Shown here: positions 1-9,605 of the stretch, in pieces
Layout: every line of letters starts with the position of its first letter
How positions within the stretch are numbered: the stretch's first letter is position 1
NCBI RefSeq assembly: GCF_031326345.1
Contig: NZ_CP133671.1
Span: 868,001 to 932,000 of the forward strand
Direction of reading: 5' to 3'
Source: Aureispira sp. CCB-E
Lineage (GTDB): Bacteria; Bacteroidota; Bacteroidia; Chitinophagales; Saprospiraceae
Length of the DNA: 64,000 nt
Notes under the pieces: generated by a model
Databases searched by the model: none
What the model was told of the DNA's origin: nothing
Seen by the model: the letters and a program-made list of their open reading frames with translations, nothing else
Translations under genes and position numbers: made by a program

Positions 1-2984
1 GAAAAACTTCCTACGTCATTTCCTAACGTATACAATCGATCTTGTTTGTCAAAAACAGTTGGATAAATAGTTCCATTGAAATTAGAGACCTTATTGCCAT
101 TGTTATCGACAATTTCTCCAGAGATGGTTACCAACTCTAATGCACGAATAGTATCTTGATTGGTAATGGCTTGGTTGTTAATTTGTGTTGTCCTTACATC
201 ATGATTTGGATAAGCTAGTTTCATGGTAGGATCGCCCAACAAAGCATATTTTCTTGAATTTACAGGAGGAGAGATAGCCGCATTGTTTTTAGAAAACTGC
301 AATACTTCTCCTGTTGTTGGCATCTCGCCATTAGGTTTTCTATCAAAAATAACATTAAAGGTATTTCTAACCAAACGCTCATTATGAGATGCAATAACAA
401 CTCGAACAGTTGTTAAAACAGAGATCGCACCGCCATTAGGATTAAGTAACAATAACTCACCAGCGGAAACGGTGGTTGGATCATCATGAGGTCCAAAAGA
501 GCAAGTTGCTGTAATAAATAATGGCAATTTATCAACATTGGTTAGAGCATTGATATCACTACTTGTAAAGACACGCTCTTGTGTCCAACCGTCATCCCCT
601 CCATGTCCCAAATAGTTGACAATAAAAGAACCCTTGAACAAAATATCTAACAGAGCATTTTTAGCATCAGGATAACGTTCGCCACCAGAAGTGCTCACTT
701 GTTGAAAAGCATCTAGGTATACTTTTTCAATGTTATAACTACTATCTTGTTGCCCTGCGGTGATAGCGACACCTTCGGCATCGTAAAAGTGTAAATTATT
801 ATCCCCATCATCTGCTACAAAACAAAGTCTATTTTTCCAATCTTTAAGAACATCAGGATTGGTTTCATAATTGATAATTTTGTTGACCAATGTTCTCGCT
901 TCAGCAATATTAGCAGCTGGCAATCGACCCACAGCAATATCCAACCAACCCAAGGTTGTCATTCGTTCGGTCTCATCCAACAATGCAAAATAATCGTCAG
1001 AAGTGTATGTATTGATTGGGTGCATGGACTCTTGAGTCTCATAGACAGGAATCAAGTTCGGGTTGTTGCTAGGTGTTCTGCTGTCGCCCAACGATTTGTA
1101 GTCAAAAGAACCAATACCAAATAGCAACAAATGGGTAAACTCATTGCTAGGAGTAGAGCGTAGGTAAAGCATTCTACAAAAATCACGAATAGCCGTTACG
1201 TCAGGTGCTCCCGAAGCAAATTCATTGTAAATATCCTCCACATTGATAACATCCACGGTAATATTGTCGTGGTTGCGACGATGAGCTGCTAAGCGATCTG
1301 CTTCGGCTCTCAAAGAAGAATGCACAACAAAAACAGCATCAGGAGGAGTGGTAATGCCATGCAAATTTTGGTTGGCAACCGTTCCTCTATCAACAGGGAC
1401 ATAAAATTGGTTGTTGTCAAAAGCAACAAATTCTCTAAGAACATTGGCATCTGCTCCAAAGGAGATGTTGCCAGAACCAGCATATTCTTGAATGAAGACA
1501 TTGCTAGGATCTGTGACGTCCCAAATGGTGACATTATTGGCATTGCTAAGTTGATAAGTGGCATTTCCTTGACTCAAAGAACGACTATCTCTAAAGGGCA
1601 TTTGTCCATTGGTGAAACGAAGTTGACAGCGAGCTTGTAGTGATAAATAATTGAGCCACATATCAGCCGCTGTGCTATTGTGTGCCAAACTAATTTCGAG
1701 ATTGACGTTTTGCCCAGACAAAATGTTAGCACTACAAGGGAAAGTTAATCGTTTGGCATAATCAGAGTAGATATAAACAGTTGTAACCGCAGTATTCACA
1801 GGATTGCCAATCAAATTACCATTCGCTTTAAGAGTCGCTGTACCAGGCGTAAATACTCGTACTGCTAAGTCGGATTGGATGGTGACAGGCTCGCTTTCGA
1901 TTCGATTCGAGAATTGAAAGTTAAAATTTCTTGTTCTATTGTTCAATGTTCTAAACGATTCACCATACCATTCTCTACCCGAAGGAGGGAGTGCAAACTC
2001 TTGTTCCATCAAGTTGATTTCATCCAATTCGTGGTGTGCCAAAGCATCGTAGCTATTCGTTGTATAAGCTGTATTGGCAATAGATGTTCGGTTGGATATT
2101 CTAAGTCCATTAGCACTGCTAATTTTGATAAAGTAATAACTTTCATCAGTGTATGGATTGGTGCTGTGTTTGAAGTTGCCACAAGTAAGATTGCTGTTGT
2201 ACGACCAGTTTTTAGTACCAAGACCATAGAATAGAATGTAATCGTTTTGGTCAAAACTTCCATCCGCTTCACCAGCTACAAAGATTCTATTTTCGATCAG
2301 GTCGTCGGCAATCGGCAGATCCATTCTTTCTTGAAGTTTGTTGCCTCCATTGCCCAGAATTTGAATTTTTCTAGGATCAATATTATCAACATCAACCCCC
2401 AAACTTTTTAAGAAGTCGTAATCCAATTTTTGTATTCCAGTACTAGTAACGGCAATTTTGTAAATTAGACCATCCGATAATTTAGAAGTATTGGTAAAGT
2501 TACGACTATTAGACAAGCTACTAGGGGCTGTTTTTGGAGTGAGACTAACTTGTAAATCAGCGTGGACTAGTTTTTCATATTGTCCTGTTGTAGGATTTTT
2601 GCGAATGGGCGTAAAATAAACAACACCAACAGGTTTTTTTCGGTCAAAACTAACGGCAGTTTCAATGTTAATAGCATCAATATCAGATAAATCTAATTCA
2701 GAAGTATTAGTCAAAGGTGAGTATTGTTCATTGACCAATCTTGCGGTCAAATCACCATAACTATTCAAACGAATTTGTTTAGAGAAGATAGGAAATTGAG
2801 GTTTGGATTCATCATAACTAGCATTCTCAAAATACATATAGTGCAATGTATGTTCGTCAGAGAATCTATATTGGCGAGGTTGTTCCTCCCATTTCAAGTC
2901 AATAGACTCTGTAACGGTTTGAGCATATATACTACTACTAACAATAATTGTTAGAAAAAATGCCTTGAAAAGTGACTGAAGCAT
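1..2984 (-). CDS. porU: Type IX secretion sortase PorU, second tandem copy (partial, 3' end outside window)
   Basis: The reading frame is open from an ATG at 2984 to the window edge (994 codons), so the C-terminus is missing. It is a near-copy of the complete gene at 3593-7483 at a constant offset of 4499 bp with no indels. PorU is the C25-type cysteine peptidase that cleaves the sorting domain from type IX cargo at the cell surface. The gingipain-type dyad is present: His794 in a GHGGDDGW context and Cys828 in TATCSF. An N-terminal signal peptide ends near YAQ. The copies differ in roughly the first 65 residues, around residues 728-748, around 855-875 and near the window edge; much of the rest is identical. 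A possible -7 box for this gene (TATCTTTG on the minus strand) lies at 3046-3039. Both copies look functional as far as visible. Confidence 0.85.
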   Translation of the reverse strand, partial: MLQSLFKAFFLTIIVSSSIYAQTVTESIDLKWEEQPRQYRFSDEHTLHYMYFENASYDESKPQFPIFSKQIRLNSYGDLTARLVNEQYSPLTNTSELDLSDIDAINIETAVSFDRKKPVGVVYFTPIRKNPTTGQYEKLVHADLQVSLTPKTAPSSLSNSRNFTNTSKLSDGLIYKIAVTSTGIQKLDYDFLKSLGVDVDNIDPRKIQILGNGGNKLQERMDLPIADDLIENRIFVAGEADGSFDQNDYILFYGLGTKNWSYNSNLTCGNFKHSTNPYTDESYYFIKISSANGLRISNRTSIANTAYTTNSYDALAHHELDEINLMEQEFALPPSGREWYGESFRTLNNRTRNFNFQFSNRIESEPVTIQSDLAVRVFTPGTATLKANGNLIGNPVNTAVTTVYIYSDYAKRLTFPCSANILSGQNVNLEISLAHNSTAADMWLNYLSLQARCQLRFTNGQMPFRDSRSLSQGNATYQLSNANNVTIWDVTDPSNVFIQEYAGSGNISFGADANVLREFVAFDNNQFYVPVDRGTVANQNLHGITTPPDAVFVVHSSLRAEADRLAAHRRNHDNITVDVINVEDIYNEFASGAPDVTAIRDFCRMLYLRSTPSNEFTHLLLFGIGSFDYKSLGDSRTPSNNPNLIPVYETQESMHPINTYTSDDYFALLDETERMTTLGWLDIAVGRLPAANIAEARTLVNKIINYETNPDVLKDWKNRLCFVADDGDNNLHFYDAEGVAITAGQQDSSYNIEKVYLDAFQQVSTSGGERYPDAKNALLDILFKGSFIVNYLGHGGDDGWTQERVFTSSDINALTNVDKLPLFITATCSFGPHDDPTTVSAGELLLLNPNGGAISVLTTVRVVIASHNERLVRNTFNVIFDRKPNGEMPTTGEVLQFSKNNAAISPPVNSRKYALLGDPTMKLAYPNHDVRTTQINNQAITNQDTIRALELVTISGEIVDNNGNKVSNFNGTIYPTVFDKQDRLYTLGNDVGSF
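1801..2794. repeat. Direct repeat, left copy: 994 bp identical to 6300-7293
   Basis: Line-by-line comparison shows no difference between 1801-2794 and 6300-7293. Identity breaks sharply at both ends, with many changes at 1751-1800 versus 6250-6299 and beyond 2795 versus 7294. Outside this block the two porU copies are similar but clearly diverged in patches. The pattern fits recent gene conversion between tandem paralogues. Confidence 0.85.
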
Positions 2985-3592
2985 TGTGTTCTGTTTTTTA
3001 GAATAATTCATATAGCAATAATTATATACTACTATATTCAAAGATATAAGATCAAGGATACAGAATCTGTACTGTATAAAGTTGATATGGTAAGATATCA
3101 AACTCTATTTAGAATAAGGTTAAGTAATGTTAAAAAATAATTCATTGATTGAACAATATTCTGCCCCATTGCAATTTATAATTTAAGGTGTACCTACTGT
3201 AACATCTTATGTTAAATTGTAATGACGTATCGAAAATTTATTTTTTATCAATACATAAGAGGAACTATAACTTAGGACAAACAAACTTGTGAAAAAGTTG
3301 GGATGTTTAAAAAAATTACAAATTCCTGATTCTTTTCCCAATTAATAAACCATGCAAATATGCAAACTAAAAATAAAGGTTGATTAATGTAAAATTATAC
3401 CATAGATGATATTGTTGAGTGTATCATTTAAAATTCTAAAAAAAATAGTTTTTAGGACGTGCATTTCTAAAACGTATACAAAGGTAAAAGTGTTGATGTA
3501 TAAATTAAAATAAATTTGTTTTTTTGACAAAAAATAGAACAAATACAGGGCAAAATCTGTGAAATAGGTTTACCCTGTATTAGAACGAAATT
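2985..3592. other. Intergenic spacer between the two porU copies
   Basis: There are 608 bases of AT-rich DNA with no credible gene. The first 40 or so bases beside the start of the left copy still resemble the leader of the right copy (both have a GTTCT plus T-run plus AGAAT block). This suggests the duplication included the immediate 5' leader but not the rest of the spacer. A terminator-like hairpin lies at 3543-3580. Confidence 0.6.
3543..3580 (-). terminator. Probable terminator of the complete porU gene
   Basis: An 8-bp inverted repeat (ATACAGGG at 3543-3550, CCCTGTAT at 3573-3580) lies just past the porU stop. Read on the minus strand, it is followed by a T-rich stretch (TTGTTCTATTTTTTG). 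The 22-nt loop is long, so the call is moderate. Confidence 0.5.
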
Positions 3593-6500
3593 TTATTTTA
3601 GAATAACTAGCTTTTGAAATTCACTACTTTGTTTGACCTGATCTGTTGCTCCATCAGCTTGAACCAATATTTTGTAGATATAGACCCCTTTACCAATGCG
3701 ATCTCCGTAGTCGTCCAAACCATCCCAATGGATGTCATCTACACGATAACCGTTATTGCCTTCGGCGCTAATGTCACGATCAATGGTTTTTATCAACTTT
3801 CCAGAAACAGTATAAATTTGCACCTGAACTTCTAAGGCTTGATAAGGCAAGTTGTGTTCAAATTGGAAGTTGGTGCTAGTTGTAAACGGATTGGGATAAT
3901 TTAAGACGTGCGCCAAAGCCATATCCGCAGATTCTGCAACAACAAACTCCGTTGAACCTTCACCAGGATTATTAAACACATCCCAAGCTTTTATTTTTAC
4001 AGTATGCAAGCCCGGTTCTAAGTCTTTTAAGGGATAAACGATTGTTCCTCTCGTATAGTCATCTTTGGTCGATTCATAAAAATCGTTTAAGACATATTCC
4101 AATTCTTCATCCTGTTTTGGTGTTGTAATTTTTCCTGTTAAATCATGTCCAATACTATTTCCTACAGTATTAATACCATTTTCGTCGTACAATTTAACCA
4201 ATAGCTTTGGGTTGTTATCGGTGATGCCTCCTCTGGCAAATTCTTCTGTATTCATATAGACCAAAACTTCAGGTCCTTGATTGTCAACAGGAGGATTAGG
4301 GTTTGATCCACCAACTACAATACCGTCATAATTACCATGAGCATCCAAATTGGATTGATTTTCGGCATAGTAAGAAATTTTACCATATCCCAACGAGTAG
4401 TTGATGTCTTTAGGTACCATAAAAGAAAAGCTAAAATTGCCATTAACAACGCTTGCTTGTCCTTTGAAGATAATTTTTTTTCGTAAAAAGAAATTAGCAG
4501 GATGGCTATCATTGTCATTACCTAATGTCCTCAATTGATCTTGTTTGTCAAAAACAGTTGGATAAATAGTTCCATTGAAGTTAGAGACCTTATTGCCATT
4601 GTTATCGACAATTTCTCCAGAGATGGTTACCAGCTCTAATGCATGAATGGTATCTTGATTGGTAATGGCTTGGTTGTTAATTTGTATTGTTCTTACATCG
4701 TGATGAGGATAGGCTAGTTTCATGGTCGGATCACCTAGTAAGGCATATTTCCTTGAATTTACAGGAGACGGAATAGCCGCATTGTTTTTAGAAAATTGCA
4801 ATACTTCTCCTGTTGTTGGCATTTCTCCATTTGGCTTTTTATCAAAAATAACATCAAAGGTATGCTGAACCAGTGTCGCATTATCATCCGCAACAACAAC
4901 TCGAACAGTTGTAAACAGGGAGATAGCACCGCCATTAGGGTTGAGTAACAATAATTCACCTGCGGAAACGGTGGTTGGATTATCATGAGGACTAAAAGAG
5001 CAAGTTGCTGTAATAAATAATGGCAATTTATCAACATTGGTTAGAGCATTGATATTACTACTTGTAAAGACACGCTCTTGTGACCAACCGTCATCCCCTC
5101 CATGTCCAAAATAGTTGACAATAAAAGCACCTTTGAACAAAATATCTAACAATGCATTTTGGGCATCGGGATATCGTTCGCCACCAGCAGTGCTCACTTG
5201 TTGAAAAGCATCTAAATATACTTTTTCAATGTTGTAATTATTGTTTTGTGCTTCACTAATTTGAGCCGTATATTGTGCATCTCTAAAATAGGCATTGCCA
5301 TCTTCATCATCTGCTACAAAACAAAGTCTATTTTTCCAGTCTTTAAAAGCATCAGGATTGGTTTCATAATTGATAATTTTGTTGACCAATGTTCTCGCTT
5401 CAGCAATATTAGCAGCTGGCAATCGACCCACAGCAATATCCAACAAACCAAAGTTTGTCATTCGTTCGTTATCATCTAGTAGTGCAAAATAATCGTCAGA
5501 AGTGTATGTTCTGATTGGGTGCAGGGATTCTTGAGTCTCATAAACAGGAATCAAGTTTGGGTTGTTACTAGGTGTTCTGCTGTCGCCCAACGATTTGTAG
5601 TCAAAAGAACCAATACCAAACAGCAACAAATGGGTAAATTCATAGCTAGGAGTAGAGCGTAGGTAAAGCATTCTACAAAAATCACGAATGGCCGTCACGT
5701 CAGGTGCTCCCGAAGCAAATTCATTGTAAATATCCTCGACATTGATAACATCCACGGTAATATTGTCGTGGTTGCGACGATGAGCTGCTAAGCGATCTGC
5801 TTCGGCTCTCAAAGAAGAATGCACAACAAAAACAGCATCAGGAGGAGTGGTAATGCCATGCAAATTTTGGTTGGCAACCGTTCCTCTATCAATAGGGACA
5901 TAAAATTGGTTGTTGTCAAAAGCAACAAATTCTCTAAGAACATTGGCATCTGCTCCAAAGGAGATGTTGCCAGAACCAGCATATTCTTGAATGAAAACAT
6001 TGCTAGGATCTGTGACGTCCCAAATGGTGACATTATTGGCATTGCTAAGTTGATAGGTGGCATTTCCTTGACTCAAAGAACGACTATCTCTAAAGGGCAT
6101 TTGTCCATTGGTGAAACGAAGTTGACAGCGAGCTTGTAGCGATAAATAATTGAGCCACATCTCAGCCGCTGTACTATTGTGTGCCAAACTAATTTCGAGA
6201 TTGACGTTTTGCCCAGACAAAATGTTAGCACTACAAGGGAAAGTTAATCGCCTAGCATAATCAGAGTAGATGTAAACGGTAGTGCTAGGGGTATTGATTG
6301 GATTGCCAATCAAATTACCATTCGCTTTAAGAGTCGCTGTACCAGGCGTAAATACTCGTACTGCTAAGTCGGATTGGATGGTGACAGGCTCGCTTTCGAT
6401 TCGATTCGAGAATTGAAAGTTAAAATTTCTTGTTCTATTGTTCAATGTTCTAAACGATTCACCATACCATTCTCTACCCGAAGGAGGGAGTGCAAACTCT

Positions 6501-7483
6501 TGTTCCATCAAGTTGATTTCATCCAATTCGTGGTGTGCCAAAGCATCGTAGCTATTCGTTGTATAAGCTGTATTGGCAATAGATGTTCGGTTGGATATTC
6601 TAAGTCCATTAGCACTGCTAATTTTGATAAAGTAATAACTTTCATCAGTGTATGGATTGGTGCTGTGTTTGAAGTTGCCACAAGTAAGATTGCTGTTGTA
6701 CGACCAGTTTTTAGTACCAAGACCATAGAATAGAATGTAATCGTTTTGGTCAAAACTTCCATCCGCTTCACCAGCTACAAAGATTCTATTTTCGATCAGG
6801 TCGTCGGCAATCGGCAGATCCATTCTTTCTTGAAGTTTGTTGCCTCCATTGCCCAGAATTTGAATTTTTCTAGGATCAATATTATCAACATCAACCCCCA
6901 AACTTTTTAAGAAGTCGTAATCCAATTTTTGTATTCCAGTACTAGTAACGGCAATTTTGTAAATTAGACCATCCGATAATTTAGAAGTATTGGTAAAGTT
7001 ACGACTATTAGACAAGCTACTAGGGGCTGTTTTTGGAGTGAGACTAACTTGTAAATCAGCGTGGACTAGTTTTTCATATTGTCCTGTTGTAGGATTTTTG
7101 CGAATGGGCGTAAAATAAACAACACCAACAGGTTTTTTTCGGTCAAAACTAACGGCAGTTTCAATGTTAATAGCATCAATATCAGATAAATCTAATTCAG
7201 AAGTATTAGTCAAAGGTGAGTATTGTTCATTGACCAATCTTGCGGTCAAATCACCATAACTATTCAAACGAATTTGTTTAGAGAAGATAGGAAGACGTGC
7301 ATCTGTTCCATTGTAATTTGCCTTTTCAAAATAAAGATAATGTAAGGTGTTTCCATCGGGCAATTGGTATGTCCTAGGTTGTTCTTGCCAATTAATGGTG
7401 ATGCTTTCTGTGGTGGTTTGTGCATAGGAGCTTGTACTAACAAGCAATGTTAGTAGAGATGCTTTGAAAAAAGAGTTAAGCAT
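3593..7483 (-). CDS. porU: Type IX secretion system sortase PorU (complete copy)
   Basis: This 1296-residue protein starts with a signal peptide (cleavage likely after YAQ, residue 22). The central C25 (gingipain-like) peptidase region contains His794 in GHGGDDGW and Cys828 in TATCSF, a spacing of 34, as expected for the PorU dyad. The last 90 residues form a FlgD-like/Por-type beta domain with NYPNPFT, VSGKLI, WDGLDDYGDRIGKGVYIY. PorU is a surface peptidase that removes the C-terminal sorting domain of type IX substrates and helps attach them to the cell surface. The context supports it: porP/sprF-like and gldJ genes lie next to it on the other strand, and gldJ neighbours porU in flavobacteria. 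A nearly identical second copy follows downstream, which is unusual because PorU is normally a single gene. Confidence 0.9.
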   Translation of the reverse strand: MLNSFFKASLLTLLVSTSSYAQTTTESITINWQEQPRTYQLPDGNTLHYLYFEKANYNGTDARLPIFSKQIRLNSYGDLTARLVNEQYSPLTNTSELDLSDIDAINIETAVSFDRKKPVGVVYFTPIRKNPTTGQYEKLVHADLQVSLTPKTAPSSLSNSRNFTNTSKLSDGLIYKIAVTSTGIQKLDYDFLKSLGVDVDNIDPRKIQILGNGGNKLQERMDLPIADDLIENRIFVAGEADGSFDQNDYILFYGLGTKNWSYNSNLTCGNFKHSTNPYTDESYYFIKISSANGLRISNRTSIANTAYTTNSYDALAHHELDEINLMEQEFALPPSGREWYGESFRTLNNRTRNFNFQFSNRIESEPVTIQSDLAVRVFTPGTATLKANGNLIGNPINTPSTTVYIYSDYARRLTFPCSANILSGQNVNLEISLAHNSTAAEMWLNYLSLQARCQLRFTNGQMPFRDSRSLSQGNATYQLSNANNVTIWDVTDPSNVFIQEYAGSGNISFGADANVLREFVAFDNNQFYVPIDRGTVANQNLHGITTPPDAVFVVHSSLRAEADRLAAHRRNHDNITVDVINVEDIYNEFASGAPDVTAIRDFCRMLYLRSTPSYEFTHLLLFGIGSFDYKSLGDSRTPSNNPNLIPVYETQESLHPIRTYTSDDYFALLDDNERMTNFGLLDIAVGRLPAANIAEARTLVNKIINYETNPDAFKDWKNRLCFVADDEDGNAYFRDAQYTAQISEAQNNNYNIEKVYLDAFQQVSTAGGERYPDAQNALLDILFKGAFIVNYFGHGGDDGWSQERVFTSSNINALTNVDKLPLFITATCSFSPHDNPTTVSAGELLLLNPNGGAISLFTTVRVVVADDNATLVQHTFDVIFDKKPNGEMPTTGEVLQFSKNNAAIPSPVNSRKYALLGDPTMKLAYPHHDVRTIQINNQAITNQDTIHALELVTISGEIVDNNGNKVSNFNGTIYPTVFDKQDQLRTLGNDNDSHPANFFLRKKIIFKGQASVVNGNFSFSFMVPKDINYSLGYGKISYYAENQSNLDAHGNYDGIVVGGSNPNPPVDNQGPEVLVYMNTEEFARGGITDNNPKLLVKLYDENGINTVGNSIGHDLTGKITTPKQDEELEYVLNDFYESTKDDYTRGTIVYPLKDLEPGLHTVKIKAWDVFNNPGEGSTEFVVAESADMALAHVLNYPNPFTTSTNFQFEHNLPYQALEVQVQIYTVSGKLIKTIDRDISAEGNNGYRVDDIHWDGLDDYGDRIGKGVYIYKILVQADGATDQVKQSSEFQKLVILK
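6300..7293. repeat. Direct repeat, right copy: 994 bp identical to 1801-2794
   Basis: This is the partner of the block at 1801-2794. It covers roughly codons 64-395 of the complete porU gene, including the N-terminal beta-rich part but not the catalytic dyad. Confidence 0.85.
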
Positions 7484-8536
7484 AGCGTTCTTTTTTTAGA
7501 ATGATGATCTAGCAGTGATAGGATTTGCGATCAGAAATATAATTGATATTGCAAAGTGCTTGCTTGGCAACCATCTGTCTTGTGAATAGTGTAGGAGAGG
7601 CTATTTTGGGAGAAGACAAAAACTCAAGTTTAGGAGACAAGAGCGGTTGCATAAAGACTTTGATAAATGACAAAAATTATACAGGTGTATTGGTTTAGTG
7701 TTGTTTAGGTGTTTGGATACAAAATTACATTGGTGAAAAAAATTATAAAGTATCAATTAATAATACTCCGTTGATTTTTTAGTTTTTCTACGAAAAACGT
7801 AAAAAAGCATCTTGTATTAGTTTGATTACCAGTCTTTTAGTGTAAAGATTAGTAAAAATGCATCTTGCTGATAATCAAACTAATACGATTTTTCAACGGA
7901 GTAATGAATTAACATTAGTTTGCGTAAACTATGTAGCAGCAGTGTCCCCAAGTTGTTGGCTCATAACCCAAGAGAATAACAACGCTCATCGAATAAAAGA
8001 GGCTGTTACCTTTCAGTTAAAGAGCTACGTAACTTCTTGCTAGAAGGAAGTGAATGAGCGAACTACTACTGATTAAAACGTAAGAAAATCAAAAATGTAG
8101 AGGGATGTAGTAGAAAAAATAATAGAATTGTTCAATTCCTTAATTTGACATTATCAAGTAGATCCTTTATATTTATAGGCAATACGTTCCCGCCTTTTGG
8201 CTTAAACACCTTTAAGCCGTCACACATCATTAAAAACTTTTAGTGGTGGTGGTCATCCATTACATAGTTATAAGAGTATTATTATAGTATACAATCTTAG
8301 TAGAGTTGGAGACACCAACTATATAAAAGTGGAATAATAATTTTGATTTCGTACATAAGCTTAAAAATAAGTGTACTTTTATCACCGTTAAAAGAGGGTC
8401 GAATTTAAATTCTTTTAGAGAATTTAAAATAATTGATGCTATAGACAACCAAAAGACTTTCGGTTTTGTATGCTTATGAAATGGTTCGAAATCAGCTAGA
8501 ATCGTCATCAATTACCCATCTATCAAATAAAATGTT
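7484..8536. other. Long divergent intergenic region between porU and porP/sprF-like gene
   Basis: There are 1053 bases without a convincing gene. It holds a nested inverted repeat (7764-7903), a compact 8-bp hairpin with a CACC loop (8199-8218), and a weaker inverted repeat CGCTCAT/ATGAGCG (7983-7989 and 8054-8060). Both divergent promoters must lie here, but I find no clear TTTG/TAnnTTTG pair. Two short open frames (7858-8043 plus, 8260-8511 minus) have no recognisable features. Confidence 0.6.
7764..7903. repeat. Nested inverted repeat (15-bp inner and 11-bp outer arms)
   Basis: The outer arms are TACTCCGTTGA (7764-7774) and its exact complement (7893-7903). The inner arms are GTATTAGTTTGATTA (7814-7828) and its exact complement (7872-7886). 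The left side carries about 33 extra bases between the arms, and these contain a small hairpin of their own (GTTTTTC-TAC-GAAAAAC, 7782-7798). GCATCTT occurs at 7807 and again at 7860. Confidence 0.75.
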
Positions 8537-9544
8537 ATGAGATATAGATTTTTTGTACTTTTAGGATTGTTGTTGATTGGTACAAAAATATCAGCACAAG
8601 ATCCTGTTTACAGTCAATTTTTTGCAGCACCAATGCAGTTAAATCCAGCTATGACTGGCTTGGTAGAAGCACCTGTCATCACCCTAAATTATAGAAATCA
8701 GTGGCCTAATATTCCTAATGCTTATTCTACTTATGCTGTATCTATCAGTCATTATGCTTCTAAAATCAATAGTGGTTTTGGGGCATTAGTAGAGGCAGAT
8801 ATAGCTGGTGGAGGTATCTATGCAACCTATCGTATCGGGTTATTTTATGCATATGACATTCGCTTTTCAAAAAAATTCTATATTCGTGCTGGTTTAGAAG
8901 GAAATTTTGTGAATTCTAGATTGGCTTGGAACAAATTGGTCTTTTTAGATCAGTTGAATGTTGCAACAGGAACGGTGGATATGAATGGAAACCCAAATCC
9001 TACCAATGAAGCTCAAGGTAGTTCAAGTCTCAACTATTTTGATTTGGGAACGGGTTTATTGGTCAACACGCCTTATTTTTATGCTGGGGTCTCTGTAAAA
9101 CACTTGACAACACCTAGGGAAAGTTTTTTGGGAGCATCTCAAGATGGATCGGATGAATTGCCCTTGCGCTATAGCATACATGCGGGAAGCGAAATTCGTC
9201 TAACCAAACGCAATAAATTGGGAAAACAAGCGTTTTTATCTCCAAATGTATTATTTGTTAAGCAAAGATCCTTTCATCAACTGAATATTGGTACATACGC
9301 TCGGTACGGAATATTTTTGGGAGGAATTTGGTTTCGACATACTTTTACCAATGCTGATGCCGTTATATTTATGGTTGGTATTCAGAAGGGTGTTTTTAAA
9401 TTGGGATATAGTTATGATTTGACCGTATCCAAACTAGGAGCTGAATCGGGAGGAGCACATGAAATCTCTTTGACTCTCAACTTTGAAAATAAAAAACGAA
9501 AACACCGAAATAGATATAATGATTGCCTAGAAATATTTAGGTAA
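8537..9544 (+). CDS. PorP/SprF family type IX secretion outer-membrane protein
   Basis: This 335-residue protein has a signal peptide (cleavage likely after ISAQ, residue 21) followed at once by the family hallmark DPVYSQFF and LNPAMTG. The rest has the alternating aromatic pattern of an outer-membrane beta-barrel and ends in a strand (ISLTLNFE) before a basic tail. PorP/SprF proteins are outer-membrane parts of the type IX secretion or gliding apparatus; SprF is needed for surface display of the adhesin SprB. The gene is 61 bp upstream of gldJ and divergent from porU. Bacteroidota usually encode many PorP/SprF paralogues, so exact orthology cannot be fixed from sequence alone. Confidence 0.88.
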   Translation: MRYRFFVLLGLLLIGTKISAQDPVYSQFFAAPMQLNPAMTGLVEAPVITLNYRNQWPNIPNAYSTYAVSISHYASKINSGFGALVEADIAGGGIYATYRIGLFYAYDIRFSKKFYIRAGLEGNFVNSRLAWNKLVFLDQLNVATGTVDMNGNPNPTNEAQGSSSLNYFDLGTGLLVNTPYFYAGVSVKHLTTPRESFLGASQDGSDELPLRYSIHAGSEIRLTKRNKLGKQAFLSPNVLFVKQRSFHQLNIGTYARYGIFLGGIWFRHTFTNADAVIFMVGIQKGVFKLGYSYDLTVSKLGAESGGAHEISLTLNFENKKRKHRNRYNDCLEIFR

Positions 9545-9605
9545 TTTAAAAATTTTACTAAATTTGTTAGCCTTTTATTTAGATCATAAAAAATCTTAGC
9601 TCGTA

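Noticed and set aside
1310-2272. Several open frames inside the porU copies on either strand, found twice at a 4499-bp offset
   Set aside because: They are shadow frames of the two PorU genes; their duplication simply reflects the porU duplication.
7858-8043. Open frame of 61 codons on the plus strand between porU and porP/sprF-like genes
   Set aside because: It overlaps the right arm of the nested inverted repeat, has no signal, domain or ribosome-site support, and its composition resembles non-coding DNA.
8260-8511. Open frame of 83 codons on the minus strand
   Set aside because: No recognisable features; it sits in the region expected to hold the porP/sprF promoter and is AT-rich like other spacers.
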